A stretch of DNA of 64,000 nucleotides. It comes from SIG598 sp045580875. Its GTDB lineage: Bacteria; Bacillota; Clostridia; Oscillospirales; Acutalibacteraceae. How positions within the stretch are numbered: the first letter of the stretch is position 1; each line of letters opens with the position of its first letter. Positions 1 to 7,377 of this stretch are shown here, piece after piece. The DNA is taken from positions 1 to 64,000 of the forward strand of contig JAZNOP010000082.1 of assembly GCA_045580875.1 (NCBI GenBank), written 5' to 3'. Below the pieces are notes generated by a model that saw nothing but the letters and a program-made list of their open reading frames with translations, was not told the origin of the DNA and did no database searches. The position numbers and the translations under genes are program-made.

Positions 1-1
1 G

Positions 2-118
2 AGAATATTATTATGTTTGCATGATGCAGATTTATCGAAATATAAAGATAGTATGCGTCCATTGATTGAAAAGGACATGGCAGAAACAGAAAAAATACTG
101 ACAGCTTCAGACTTATAA
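2..118 (+). CDS. C-terminal fragment of an unknown protein cut by the window edge
   Basis: An open frame runs in from the left edge and stops at a TAA at 116-118, giving about 38 residues that end in ILTASDL. The composition (charged, helix-like, KYKDS and EKDMAETEK) looks like a normal soluble C-terminus. No start codon or family can be assigned because the gene begins outside the window. The stem-loop with a T-run at 178-213 lies downstream and would terminate it. It is real coding sequence only if the frame continues upstream, which cannot be seen here. Confidence 0.45.
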   Translation, partial: RILLCLHDADLSKYKDSMRPLIEKDMAETEKILTASDL

Positions 119-125
119 GCAAAGC

Positions 126-316
126 AAACTTTCAGTTTGTCGGAGCGACCACTCCCAATTCATCTGCCTGACAGAAACAGCCGTCTCCATCACGGAGGCG
201 GCTGTTTTTTCTTCCCGAACGAGAATTTCTCTCTATGGCTGAGATACTGTCCACCGAACACTTTATGTCGTAAACGAAGCTATGTACCGCACTTCTGTTT
301 CCTGTCCCCTGGTTAT
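126..316. repeat. Direct repeat copy 1 (terminator plus spore-protein 3' end)
   Basis: About 190 bp that match 940-1134 with scattered substitutions and small indels. Shared landmarks are TTTCAGTTTGTCGGAGC, CTCCCAATTCAT, the CAGCCGTCTCC/GGAGGCGGCTG stem-loop, GAATTTCTCTCTAT, ATACTGTCCACCGAAC and GTCGTAAACGA. The end nearest 316 corresponds to the 3' coding end of the spore-protein gene. The pair brackets the AT-rich gene at 441-935. Confidence 0.85.
178..213 (+). terminator. Intrinsic terminator in repeat copy 1
   Basis: The inverted repeat ACAGCCGTCTCC / GGAGGCGGCTGT closes a short loop and is followed by a run of six T. It faces rightward and would end the gene fragment at 2-118. Read leftward it also sits just past the spore-protein remnant. 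Confidence 0.75.
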
Positions 317-322
317 GCGGTT
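263..322 (-). pseudogene. Remnant of a second SASP gene 3' end
   Basis: Read leftward this stretch encodes a tail ending EVRYIASFTT-stop when aligned with the intact gene at 1081-1338 (here ETEVRYIASFTT). Upstream of about residue -20 the similarity disappears, and the frame meets a stop without the conserved spore-protein body. I infer a broken paralogue or a duplicated gene end, not an expressed protein. Confidence 0.55.
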
Positions 323-363
323 ATCACGCTCAGAATCGACGTTCGGTGGAGATATGTGAATTA

Positions 364-392
364 TTGACTTAAGCTGTCAGGATGTGTAAAAT
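364..392 (+). promoter_or_regulatory. Sigma-A-type promoter of the AT-rich gene
   Basis: TTGACT at 364-369 and TAAAAT at 387-392 are separated by 17 bp and lie about 50 bp ahead of the GTG start at 441. This is a near-consensus arrangement, seen in the sequence; activity is inferred. Confidence 0.5.
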
Positions 393-440
393 TAGTTAAG
401 GAACAGACAAACAAATTTGAATTTTACGGAGGAGAATGGT

Positions 441-935
441 GTGATTAAGTTTGTTCATTTATTTAGAAATTATTATTTGGGAATTTCTTTTATTGGAATA
501 ATTGCATTTGTTATTCAGGAAATTCCGTACATAATTATGCCTTTAATAAAACCCACATCAAATCCAATAATGAATATGCAAAATGAAATTCTATGGATTG
601 AGAAAGTACAAGGATTGGTTGGTATGCTTTCAATGTTTTTGTTAATGTTGATTGTTAGAGATGATGTTAAGTTCTTTTCAATATCAACAACAAAAGAAAA
701 GACATTTTTTGCGTTGACTATTGGTATGATACTAATAAATTTTGTGGGATGGACATTTTATTATTTGGGATATCAATATGGTTGGTTGATTGTAATTAGT
801 CAATTTGCAGTTGTCCCTTTGTATTATTTATTTTTTGGATTGTGGAAAAGCAATTATTTATTAGTTGGTACAGCTTCATTATTTTTCATAATCCATACTA
901 TCAATGGATATATGAATTTTATTATAAAAAAGTGA
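441..935 (+). CDS. Small AT-rich multi-pass membrane protein, function unknown
   Basis: The product of about 164 residues is almost entirely hydrophobic, with roughly five membrane segments separated by short polar loops, and ends in a basic FIIKK tail. No family is recognised. I chose GTG at 441 because GGAGGAG at 428-434 sits about 6 nt ahead of it. The TTG at 417 lies upstream of that ribosome site, and the ATG at 436 is out of frame and meets a stop at once. The gene is strikingly A+T-rich (TTATTT, AAT and ATT codons dominate) compared with every neighbour. It also sits between two diverged direct repeats, so acquisition by transfer is likely. A rightward terminator at about 990-1030 follows. 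Confidence 0.75.
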   Translation: MIKFVHLFRNYYLGISFIGIIAFVIQEIPYIIMPLIKPTSNPIMNMQNEILWIEKVQGLVGMLSMFLLMLIVRDDVKFFSISTTKEKTFFALTIGMILINFVGWTFYYLGYQYGWLIVISQFAVVPLYYLFFGLWKSNYLLVGTASLFFIIHTINGYMNFIIKK

Positions 936-939
936 TGCA

Positions 940-1134
940 CAAATTTCAGTTTGTCGGAGCAACAACTCCCAATTCATATGCCTGACAGAAACAGCCGTCT
1001 CCATCACGGAGGCGGCTGTGCTATTTTTCTGCCTGAACGGGAATTTCTCTCTATTACGAGGATACTGTCCACCGAACGCATTACGTCGTAAACGACGCTA
1101 TGTACCGGACTTCGATTTCATGCCCCGCGGCAGT
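940..1134. repeat. Direct repeat copy 2 (terminator plus spore-protein 3' end)
   Basis: Second copy of the ~190-bp repeat at 126-316. It overlaps the last ~18 codons of the intact SASP gene (stop at 1081-1083 on the minus strand) and includes the stem-loop at about 991-1020. Divergence between copies (for example GCGACCACT versus GCAACAACT) shows the duplication is not recent or is under different constraint. Confidence 0.85.
990..1031. terminator. Intrinsic terminator between convergent genes
   Basis: The stem ACAGCCGTCTCC / GGAGGCGGCTGT is followed by GCTATTTTTC rightward. It lies between the rightward membrane-protein gene (ends 935) and the leftward SASP gene (ends 1081), so it can serve both. 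The T-run is weaker than in copy 1. Confidence 0.6.
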
Positions 1135-1338
1135 GCGGTCTGCGCGGGTATATTTCGCAGTTCGTACGGGACACACATTATTGACCATCTGGCCGCCGAT
1201 GGAGCCTGCCTCACGGGAGGTGAGGTGACCGTTGTAGCCCTGCTTGAGATTTACGCCAACCTCGTTGGCTGCTTCCATCTTGAAACGGTCGAGTGCTTCT
1301 CTTGCCTCGGGAACGAGACTCTGCTTATTGCTGGACAT
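1081..1338 (-). CDS. Alpha/beta-type small acid-soluble spore protein
   Basis: The 85-residue product carries the two conserved blocks of the family: ALDRFKMEAANEVGVNL near residues 15-31, which contains the region cut by the germination protease, and GHLTSREAGSIGGQMV near 38-53. Family members coat DNA as alpha-helices in the developing spore and are degraded at germination. The C-terminus (RTAAGHEIEVRYIASFTT) is longer than in many homologues. ATG at 1338 follows AAGGAGAA at a good distance. The upstream DNA shows no clear sigma-G promoter by eye. This gene is the best evidence that the host sporulates. Confidence 0.88.
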   Translation of the reverse strand: MSSNKQSLVPEAREALDRFKMEAANEVGVNLKQGYNGHLTSREAGSIGGQMVNNVCPVRTAKYTRADRTAAGHEIEVRYIASFTT

Positions 1339-1711
1339 AGTTATTTCTCCTTATTTCTTGATTTATTTCTGTTTGATTCAAACCGGCACAAGCAAGCTGC
1401 TCCGGTTTTCAGAGCGGCTGCCCTGAAAGCAGATTACTCTGCCGGAGACGGTGAGTGTTTCACCGCCGGACAGCCGCCGCAACTCTCTGCGTTGTGCTGT
1501 CTGTTAGATATTCTGCGCTTCATGCGTGCTGATATAAGTGTAATTATTTGGATTTATGACGTGTGTATTAATTTGTAATCAATAAATGTTGAACAATCAA
1601 CAAAAGTTGAGCAACAGTTTACTGGAAGTTGAAAAATCAATGTTATTTTATCTGTCGTAAGATAATCCGGAGGCGTTCCGGCAGTAATTTTACCGAAAAG
1701 GATTGAAGGGA
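1339..1711. other. Intergenic region between SASP and the GT8 operon
   Basis: About 370 bp with no convincing gene. It must hold the promoter of the leftward SASP gene and that of the rightward glycolipid operon. The perfect inverted repeat TGTTGAACAATCAACA at 1587-1602 is followed 40 bp later by GTTGAAAAATCAA (1628-1640). The shared GTTGAAnAATCAA core makes a plausible paired operator. No clean -35/-10 pair was found. Confidence 0.4.
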
Positions 1712-2554
1712 ATGAACATTCTTTACTGCGGTGACAGCAATATAGCCGACGGTGTCGTAATGTCGGTACTTTCGCTGGTCAGACATTGCGCAGAGCAGCT
1801 TGATATCTTCATACTGACCGCAGGGTGCAGTAGTGACAGCAGAACATTCCGGGCGATGCCGGAGGATTTTGCACCCTTTCTGGAAAATCTGATAGAAAAC
1901 AGCGGCGGCAGCGGAAATGTAAAAATCATTGATATAACTGAGATTTTCAATTCACTGCAGCCAAAAGCGAACATGAATACGCGGTTTACGCCCTGCTGTA
2001 TGCTGAGGCTTTATGCTGATCTTGCCGAAGGAATACCGGACAGAGTGCTGTATCTTGACAATGATGTGCTCTGCCGCGGCGACATCTCTCCGCTTTATGA
2101 GCATGATATGACCGGCCGTGAGATGGCGGGAGTGCTGGATTATTACGGCAGATGGTTTTTCCGTAATAGTAATAATATTTTCCGCATGGACTATCTCAAC
2201 TCAGGTGTTCTGCTGCTGAACATGGCTGAAATAAAGCGGACCGGATTGTTTGAGAAATGCCGTGAGCGATGCCGTAACAAGCAGATGTTCATGCCAGACC
2301 AGTCGGCGCTCAACAAGCTGTCGAAGAGCAAGGATATACTGCCGCGCAGATGGAATGAACAGCGCATACTGCGTCCGGATACTGTGCTTCAGCATTTCAC
2401 CACAAGCTTCCGATTCTTTCCGTGGTTTCATGCTGTCAGTGTAAAACCGTGGAATATCGAAGGAATGCACAATACGCTCAAGCTTCATGAGTACGACAAA
2501 ATCATAGAAGAATATCTGAATGTAAGGGACGAAATAAGGAGGATCACAAAATGA
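1712..2554 (+). CDS. Family 8 glycosyltransferase (LgtC-like), first of pair
   Basis: The protein of about 280 residues is a retaining nucleotide-sugar glycosyltransferase of GT8. It shows LYLDNDVLCRGDI around residue 113 (the metal-binding DxD as DND), DYLNSGVLLLNM, PDQSALN, and a late KPW. These enzymes add galactose or glucose to lipid or polysaccharide acceptors on the cytoplasmic face. ATG at 1712 was preferred over TTG at 1703; AAAAGGA at about 1696-1702 lies about 9 nt ahead. The stop overlaps the next start (ATGA at 2551-2554), so translation is coupled. It heads a four-gene operon with another GT8 and two acyltransferases. The acceptor is unknown; glycolipid synthesis is inferred from the neighbours. 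Confidence 0.85.
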   Translation: MNILYCGDSNIADGVVMSVLSLVRHCAEQLDIFILTAGCSSDSRTFRAMPEDFAPFLENLIENSGGSGNVKIIDITEIFNSLQPKANMNTRFTPCCMLRLYADLAEGIPDRVLYLDNDVLCRGDISPLYEHDMTGREMAGVLDYYGRWFFRNSNNIFRMDYLNSGVLLLNMAEIKRTGLFEKCRERCRNKQMFMPDQSALNKLSKSKDILPRRWNEQRILRPDTVLQHFTTSFRFFPWFHAVSVKPWNIEGMHNTLKLHEYDKIIEEYLNVRDEIRRITK

Positions 2555-3510
2555 CAGACAAGAATATTATTCCCGTATTTTTTTCGATAGACGACTCGTA
2601 TGCCCCTTTTCTTGCGGCGGCGCTCAATTCGGCAGTAAAAAACTGCTCGCCTGAGCGTGAATACAAAGCCTATGTGCTTTATGAAAAGCTCAGCGAGAAA
2701 AACATGGAGCGGATCGGCAGTCTGGCAGCTGATAATTTCAGCATTGAATTTATCGAAATGCGAAGCGGAATGGAGTCGATTACCGACCGTATGTCCAACC
2801 GTCTGCGCTGCGATTACTTTACGCTGACCATTTACTTCAGACTGTTTATACCTGAACTTTTTCCGCAGTACGACAAGGGAATATATATCGACAGCGACGT
2901 TGTACTGACCGGTGATATTGCAGAGCTTTATGATATTGAGCTGGGTGAAAATTATATTGCCGCCTGTCCTGATCATTCGGTGGTCGATGTTCCTGAACTG
3001 GCACATTATATGGAAGATGCTGTGGGTGTTGACCGGTATCATTACATCAATTCCGGTGTGCTTCTGATGGATCTGAAGACCCTGCGCGAAAAGAACCTGC
3101 AGGGGCATTTCCTGGAGCTTCTCAATACCTACCATTTTGACTGCATTGCGCCCGATCAGGATTATATAAATGCCATCTGCTGTGACAGGATACTTTTCCT
3201 TGACGAAAAATGGGATGCCATGCCGACACCGGGCAAGCCGCCGGTCGATGACGTTAAGCTGATTCATTACAATCTCTTCTCCAAGCCGTGGTGCTACGAT
3301 GAGATACAGTACGGCGAGTACTTCTGGAAATATGCAGAGGACTGCGGCTATATCGATGAGATAAAAGCATACAAGGCTGCGTATTCTGACGAGAAAAAGC
3401 AGGCTGACAGTGAATGTCTCGGACTGCTTGTACGCAGAGGAAACGAGATACCTGACAATGAGGCAACGTTCAGGAAAATGCATGAGAGCGGAGTGAGAAT
3501 TAGATTATGA
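2551..3510 (+). CDS. Family 8 glycosyltransferase, second of pair
   Basis: A 319-residue GT8 enzyme with GIYIDSDVVLTGDI near residue 110 (DSD metal motif), YINSGVLLMDL near 167 and APDQDYINA near 204, and a terminal HYN...KPW box. It differs enough from its upstream neighbour to act on a different sugar or acceptor, suggesting sequential addition. Start and stop both overlap neighbours by four bases (ATGA), so all three genes are translated as a unit. The last ~50 residues are charged and extend beyond the catalytic fold. Substrate cannot be read from sequence. Confidence 0.87.
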   Translation: MTDKNIIPVFFSIDDSYAPFLAAALNSAVKNCSPEREYKAYVLYEKLSEKNMERIGSLAADNFSIEFIEMRSGMESITDRMSNRLRCDYFTLTIYFRLFIPELFPQYDKGIYIDSDVVLTGDIAELYDIELGENYIAACPDHSVVDVPELAHYMEDAVGVDRYHYINSGVLLMDLKTLREKNLQGHFLELLNTYHFDCIAPDQDYINAICCDRILFLDEKWDAMPTPGKPPVDDVKLIHYNLFSKPWCYDEIQYGEYFWKYAEDCGYIDEIKAYKAAYSDEKKQADSECLGLLVRRGNEIPDNEATFRKMHESGVRIRL

Positions 3511-4370
3511 TTATCGGTGAAAACCGCGAGGCTGTTATAGAAAACATACGTCATGCCGCTGAAACAGGCGATTTCTACGCAAAGGTAGAACTCAATGATC
3601 CGGTGCTGACCGAAGAGGAAAGCGGAGAGATAATCAGTGACTATCTGTCGGCAAGAAACACACCGAAAAAACGCATCAAGTCGGCTGCGGCCCGCAGAGT
3701 GGGCAATTTCCTTACAACAGCTGTCAACCGTGACACTGTGATAATCGGTTTTGAAAAGCTTGAGGGTTTTGAGGGCGGTGCTATAATTACCAGCAATCAT
3801 TTCAGTCCGGTGGAGAATACCGTTATCCGCCATCTTGTGAGAAAGTGCGGAAAAAAGAGACTCAATGTGGTCAGCCAGGTGACCAATTTTGCGATGGAGG
3901 GACCGGTAGGATTCCTGATGAATTATGCCGACACCATTCCGATTGCCGAGTCGCCGAGATATCTCTGCAGAGAGTTCACAGAGGTGCTCAGAGGTCTGCT
4001 TGAAAATGACGAAATGGTGCTCATTTATCCAGAACAGGAGATGTGGTTCAATTACCGCAAGCCGAGACCGCCAAAGCGCGGAGCATATCATTTTGCGGCA
4101 CGTCTCGGTGCTCCGGTCATATCCTGCTTTGTTGAGATGACTGATCTGCCTGAGATGGACAACGAAAGCTTTCATAAAGTCCGCTACACGCTGCATATAC
4201 TTGATGTGCTTTATCCCGATCCGGATAAAAGCGTTTTGGAGAACAGCACAGCCATGTGCGAGCGTGACTATGCGCTGAAAACTGAGGCATACGAGAAAGC
4301 ATACGGCAGAAAGCTGAGCTATACCTTCGCTCCTGAGGATATAGCCGGATGGGTAGGCGGTGCGCAGTGA
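3507..4370 (+). CDS. PlsC-like lysophospholipid acyltransferase with HX4E motif
   Basis: A 287-residue protein with an acyltransferase core. Block I is SNHFSPVENT near residue 94, where the usual HX4D catalytic pair is HX4E. Block III is IYPEQEMWFNYRKPRPP near 172-188. Family members move an acyl chain from acyl-ACP or acyl-CoA to a glycerolipid hydroxyl at the inner membrane face. The first ~70 residues are charged and lack an obvious membrane segment. Glu for Asp could retain the charge relay, but this is unusual. Sitting between a GT8 and a second acyltransferase, it probably acylates a sugar lipid or supplies the diacyl anchor. Confidence 0.78.
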   Translation: MIIGENREAVIENIRHAAETGDFYAKVELNDPVLTEEESGEIISDYLSARNTPKKRIKSAAARRVGNFLTTAVNRDTVIIGFEKLEGFEGGAIITSNHFSPVENTVIRHLVRKCGKKRLNVVSQVTNFAMEGPVGFLMNYADTIPIAESPRYLCREFTEVLRGLLENDEMVLIYPEQEMWFNYRKPRPPKRGAYHFAARLGAPVISCFVEMTDLPEMDNESFHKVRYTLHILDVLYPDPDKSVLENSTAMCERDYALKTEAYEKAYGRKLSYTFAPEDIAGWVGGAQ

Positions 4371-5170
4371 AGCATACACCGCAGGTAAGATACTTCAGCA
4401 GCTATTCTGATGATTTCGTTGAATCAGCCGATCAGAAATACTGTCTGCCGTACGATTACGAATGGATCAGAAGAGACAGACGTTCACGCTTCCTTTCGGG
4501 GCTGATTTACGGTCTGGCGCTGATTTTCTCGACGGTTTACTGCCGGCTGTTCCTGCACGTGCGCATAAAGGGAGCAAAGAAGCTCAGACAGCACAAAGGC
4601 GGCGGTTTTATCTATGCAAACCACACCCTTCCTGTCGGTGATGTGTTTGACCCGGCGCTTGCCTGCTTTCCGAAGCGGATATATACAGTTGCGAGTCCGG
4701 CAAACCTCGGTATTCCGGTCATAGGCAAGATACTTCCATATCTCGGCGCGCTGCCGCTCGATGAAAGCCTGCACGGTATGAAGCAGCTGACGAAGACTGT
4801 GGAGGAGAGAACAGCGCAGGGGTGCTTTGTTGTCATATATCCCGAGGCTCATGTGTGGGAGTACTGCGCCGATATCCGTCCGTTCAGTGAAACGGCATTC
4901 AAGTTTCCAGCAAAGCTTGAAAAGCCCGTTTTTGTTCTGACCACAACCTTTCAGAAACGTTGGTTCGGGAAAAGGCCGAAGGTGACGATATATGCTGACG
5001 GACCTTTTCTGCCGCAGAAAGACGGAACGATGAAGCAGCAGGCAGAGACACTCTGCCGACAGGTGCGTGAGTGCATGGAGCAGCGCGCGCAGGCAAGTAC
5101 ATACAGATTCATTGAATACAGGCACAGCTCGGAAAATCAGACGATGCGAACAGATGAAAATACAGGCTGA
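4367..5170 (+). CDS. PlsC-like acyltransferase with one membrane segment
   Basis: About 267 residues. A hydrophobic stretch (GLIYGLALIFSTVYCRLFL) near residues 44-62 precedes the acyltransferase core, with YANHTLPVGDVFDPA (His separated from Asp by five residues, not four) and VIYPEAHVWEYCADIRPF. This variant spacing seems to be a subfamily trait rather than a defect, but I cannot verify that. I chose GTG at 4367, which overlaps the upstream TGA (GTGA) and follows GGCGG, instead of ATG at 4349. It is the last gene of the operon and is followed directly by a strong terminator. Confidence 0.78.
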   Translation: MKHTPQVRYFSSYSDDFVESADQKYCLPYDYEWIRRDRRSRFLSGLIYGLALIFSTVYCRLFLHVRIKGAKKLRQHKGGGFIYANHTLPVGDVFDPALACFPKRIYTVASPANLGIPVIGKILPYLGALPLDESLHGMKQLTKTVEERTAQGCFVVIYPEAHVWEYCADIRPFSETAFKFPAKLEKPVFVLTTTFQKRWFGKRPKVTIYADGPFLPQKDGTMKQQAETLCRQVRECMEQRAQASTYRFIEYRHSSENQTMRTDENTG

Positions 5171-5205
5171 ACGGTCGGTGGGAGGATATCTCGCCGGCCG
5201 TTTTT
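5170..5205 (+). terminator. Intrinsic terminator of the GT8/acyltransferase operon
   Basis: AACGGTCGGTG pairs with CGCCGGCCGTT (11 bp including G-U pairs) and is followed by five T. It starts at the stop codon of the last operon gene. Confidence 0.8.
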
Positions 5206-5288
5206 GCGCGCATTTTAAAGCATATCGGATAAAATTAATCCTGCGTGTACAAAGCTATTGTGCGTGGCAACGAAACAGGTCAGTCATG

Positions 5289-5317
5289 TTGACAAAAAAC
5301 ATTAAGATGTATATAAT
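5289..5317 (+). promoter_or_regulatory. Perfect consensus sigma-A promoter
   Basis: TTGACA at 5289-5294 and TATAAT at 5312-5317 with a 17-bp spacer. Transcription would start near 5324, about 250 nt ahead of the first gene of the polysaccharide operon. It is the best promoter in the window by eye. Confidence 0.8.
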
Positions 5318-5360
5318 ATAATATAAAATGTCATAGCTACGCTTGGACGAGTTTTTTATG

Positions 5361-5421
5361 CACGATCATACAGAATTCCGGATATTATAATATGGGGTGC
5401 TGCATACGATCGTGTTTTTTT
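5361..5421 (+). terminator. Intrinsic terminator inside the operon leader
   Basis: CACGATC (5361-5367) pairs with GATCGTG (5408-5414), reinforced inside by CAG/CTG and ATTCC/GGGGT pairings, and is followed by seven T. It lies about 40 nt past the expected transcription start and well before the first gene, so it should stop most transcripts unless read through. Confidence 0.68.
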
Positions 5422-5570
5422 GCGCATCGCAGATTATAGTTATACCCTGCAGCACAGTATGTGATACGCACTGGAGAATTCATGCCGCAGACAATCCGGC
5501 GATAAAAGACATCAGACAGCAGATAAAATGGCGTTGAGCCGACTTTATTGATCAGTGAGAGGTTTTGTGA

Positions 5571-6359
5571 ATGAATACATCTGTTTTCAATTCCGATTAT
5601 CAGCGCACAGTGGACAAGAGCCAGATACCCATATGTACTATTCTGGGTGTCAACATAGCAGCTATCAATATGGAATGGCTGCTTGATTATCTCGGAGAGA
5701 ATATTTCTGAAATTTCAGGTGACTACATTACGGTTGCGAATGTTCATACCACTGTTACAGCGTATGAGGACAAGGAATACTGCGCTGTTCAGAACAATGC
5801 GCTCATGGCAATTCCTGACGGAGGTCCGCTTACCAGCATAGGACACAAGCGCGGCCTTGACCAGATGGGCAGAACCACAGGTCCGAGCCTTATGGAGGAG
5901 ATTTTCGCAATCTCTGCTGAAAAGGGCTACCGTCATTATTTCTACGGATCTACCGAAAAGACCCTCGGAATGCTCAGAGAGAAGCTGGAGGAGAAGTATC
6001 CCGGAATGACAATTGCCGGAATGTTCAGCCCTCCCTTCCGTGCACTGACAGAAGAGGAAGATGCAGATATCATAAAAATGATAAATGAAGCTGATGCTGA
6101 CTTTGTGTGGATCGGTCTCGGTGCCCCCAAGCAGGAGCGCTGGATGGCTGCTCATCAGGGTAAGCTCAAGGGCGTTATGATAGGCGTGGGTGCCGGATTT
6201 GACTATCTTTCCGGAAATATAAAGCGCGCCCCGATGTGGATGCAGAATCATAATCTTGAATGGCTCTATCGGCTTTTGCAGGAGCCCAAGCGCCTTTTTA
6301 AGAGATATTTGGAGACCAATACAAAGTTCATCTGGAATGCAGTCATCAGAGGCAGATAA
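5571..6359 (+). CDS. WecB/TagA/CpsF family glycosyltransferase (GT26)
   Basis: A 262-residue GT26 enzyme with TVANVHTTVTAYED near residues 54-67, IPDGGPL near 83, YFYGSTEKTLG and the family signature WIGLGAPKQERWM near 183-195. GT26 enzymes add N-acetylmannosamine or a related sugar to an undecaprenyl-PP-linked sugar at the cytoplasmic membrane, as TagA does in wall teichoic acid synthesis. The late RAPMWMQNHNLEWLYRLLQEP segment is typical membrane-binding C-terminal sequence. It is the first gene of the polysaccharide operon, 15 bp ahead of a GT2 gene, behind a long leader with a terminator. Confidence 0.9.
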   Translation: MNTSVFNSDYQRTVDKSQIPICTILGVNIAAINMEWLLDYLGENISEISGDYITVANVHTTVTAYEDKEYCAVQNNALMAIPDGGPLTSIGHKRGLDQMGRTTGPSLMEEIFAISAEKGYRHYFYGSTEKTLGMLREKLEEKYPGMTIAGMFSPPFRALTEEEDADIIKMINEADADFVWIGLGAPKQERWMAAHQGKLKGVMIGVGAGFDYLSGNIKRAPMWMQNHNLEWLYRLLQEPKRLFKRYLETNTKFIWNAVIRGR

Positions 6360-6374
6360 AGCAGGGAGCGCAGT

Positions 6375-7358
6375 ATGATAAAGGTTAGTATTGTTGTACC
6401 GGTGTACAATGTTGAACGGTATCTGCGAAAGTGTCTTGAGTCGCTTGTCGGACAGACACTGCAGGAGATAGAAATAATCGTCGTCAATGATGGCACCAAG
6501 GATAATTCACAGGCGATAATCGACGAGTTCGCAGCACGTTATCCCGAAAAGGTCGTTTCTCTGATAAAGCCCAACGGTGGACTGTCAGATGCGAGAAATT
6601 TCGGAATACCGTATTGTCACGGCGAGTATATCGGCTTTGTAGATTCGGACGATTATGTCGATGCCGATATGTATGAGCTCATGTATGCCGAGGCAAAAAA
6701 GAAGGATGCTGACATGGTCGTGTGCGACTATGTCAAGGAATACACAGCAGACAGCCAGCTGGTAAAGGCGCGCGAATACACTTCGCGCAAGGATATGTTC
6801 CTCGGCGGTCTGGCGGCTGCGTGGAATAAGATATACCGCAGAGCTCTGGTAGAGGAGACAGGAATCCTCTTCCCTGAGGGACTTATCTATGAGGATACCG
6901 AGTTTTTCTGCAAGCTGATTCCGCACATCAATGCCTGCGGATATGTGGACAGACCCTTCGTGCATTATGTTCAGCGCGAGGGCTCGATAGCCAATACTCA
7001 GGGTGAGAAAGTGGCAATGATATTTGACATATTCGACAATATCATTGCATATTACAAGGAACATGATTTCTACGCCGAATACAGCGATGAGCTTGAGTAT
7101 TTCATCGTCAGAATACTGCTCGGAAGCTCGATGGAGCGTATATGCAGATGCAGCGATGCGGCGGTGAGAAACAGTCTGCTTGACCGCACAATGGATTATC
7201 TTGACAGCCGGCTCGGAAACTGGAGAGCCAACAGATATCTCTCCGGCTGGTCGGACAAGCGCAGCATATATATGCGCAATATACGCAGATGGAATATAAA
7301 ACCGATAGCAGCGCTGCTCAGACAGCACTTTATCGCAGCAGACAAAAAATTATTCTGA
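6375..7358 (+). CDS. Family 2 glycosyltransferase
   Basis: 327 residues with the GT-A start KVSIVVPVYNVERYLRKCLE, the nucleotide-binding VVNDGTKDNS, the acceptor NGGLSDARNFG and the metal motif FVDSDDYVDADMYE near residues 92-105. These are inverting enzymes that use NDP-sugars. The C-terminal 120 residues are basic and mostly helical, as in many capsular side-chain transferases. GCAGGGAG precedes ATG at 6375. Sugar specificity cannot be inferred. Confidence 0.92.
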   Translation: MIKVSIVVPVYNVERYLRKCLESLVGQTLQEIEIIVVNDGTKDNSQAIIDEFAARYPEKVVSLIKPNGGLSDARNFGIPYCHGEYIGFVDSDDYVDADMYELMYAEAKKKDADMVVCDYVKEYTADSQLVKAREYTSRKDMFLGGLAAAWNKIYRRALVEETGILFPEGLIYEDTEFFCKLIPHINACGYVDRPFVHYVQREGSIANTQGEKVAMIFDIFDNIIAYYKEHDFYAEYSDELEYFIVRILLGSSMERICRCSDAAVRNSLLDRTMDYLDSRLGNWRANRYLSGWSDKRSIYMRNIRRWNIKPIAALLRQHFIAADKKLF

Positions 7359-7377
7359 TACCTGAAAGGTGAATCGA

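Larger units (their letters stand above)
5206..5570 (+). other. Long leader of the polysaccharide operon
   Basis: About 365 bp without a gene. It contains a consensus promoter (5289-5317), then a terminator hairpin (5361-5421), then about 150 nt before the first start codon. The order promoter-terminator-gene suggests attenuation or antitermination, or a short independent RNA of roughly 95 nt. Confidence 0.55.

Noticed and set aside
436..444. ATG at 436 as the start of the AT-rich gene
   Set aside because: It is out of frame and reads ATG GTG TGA, stopping at once; GTG 441 keeps the long frame.
1018..1578. Rightward open frame across the SASP gene and its upstream region
   Set aside because: It runs antisense through a clear SASP gene and lacks a ribosome site; the parallel frame in repeat copy 1 is equally meaningless.
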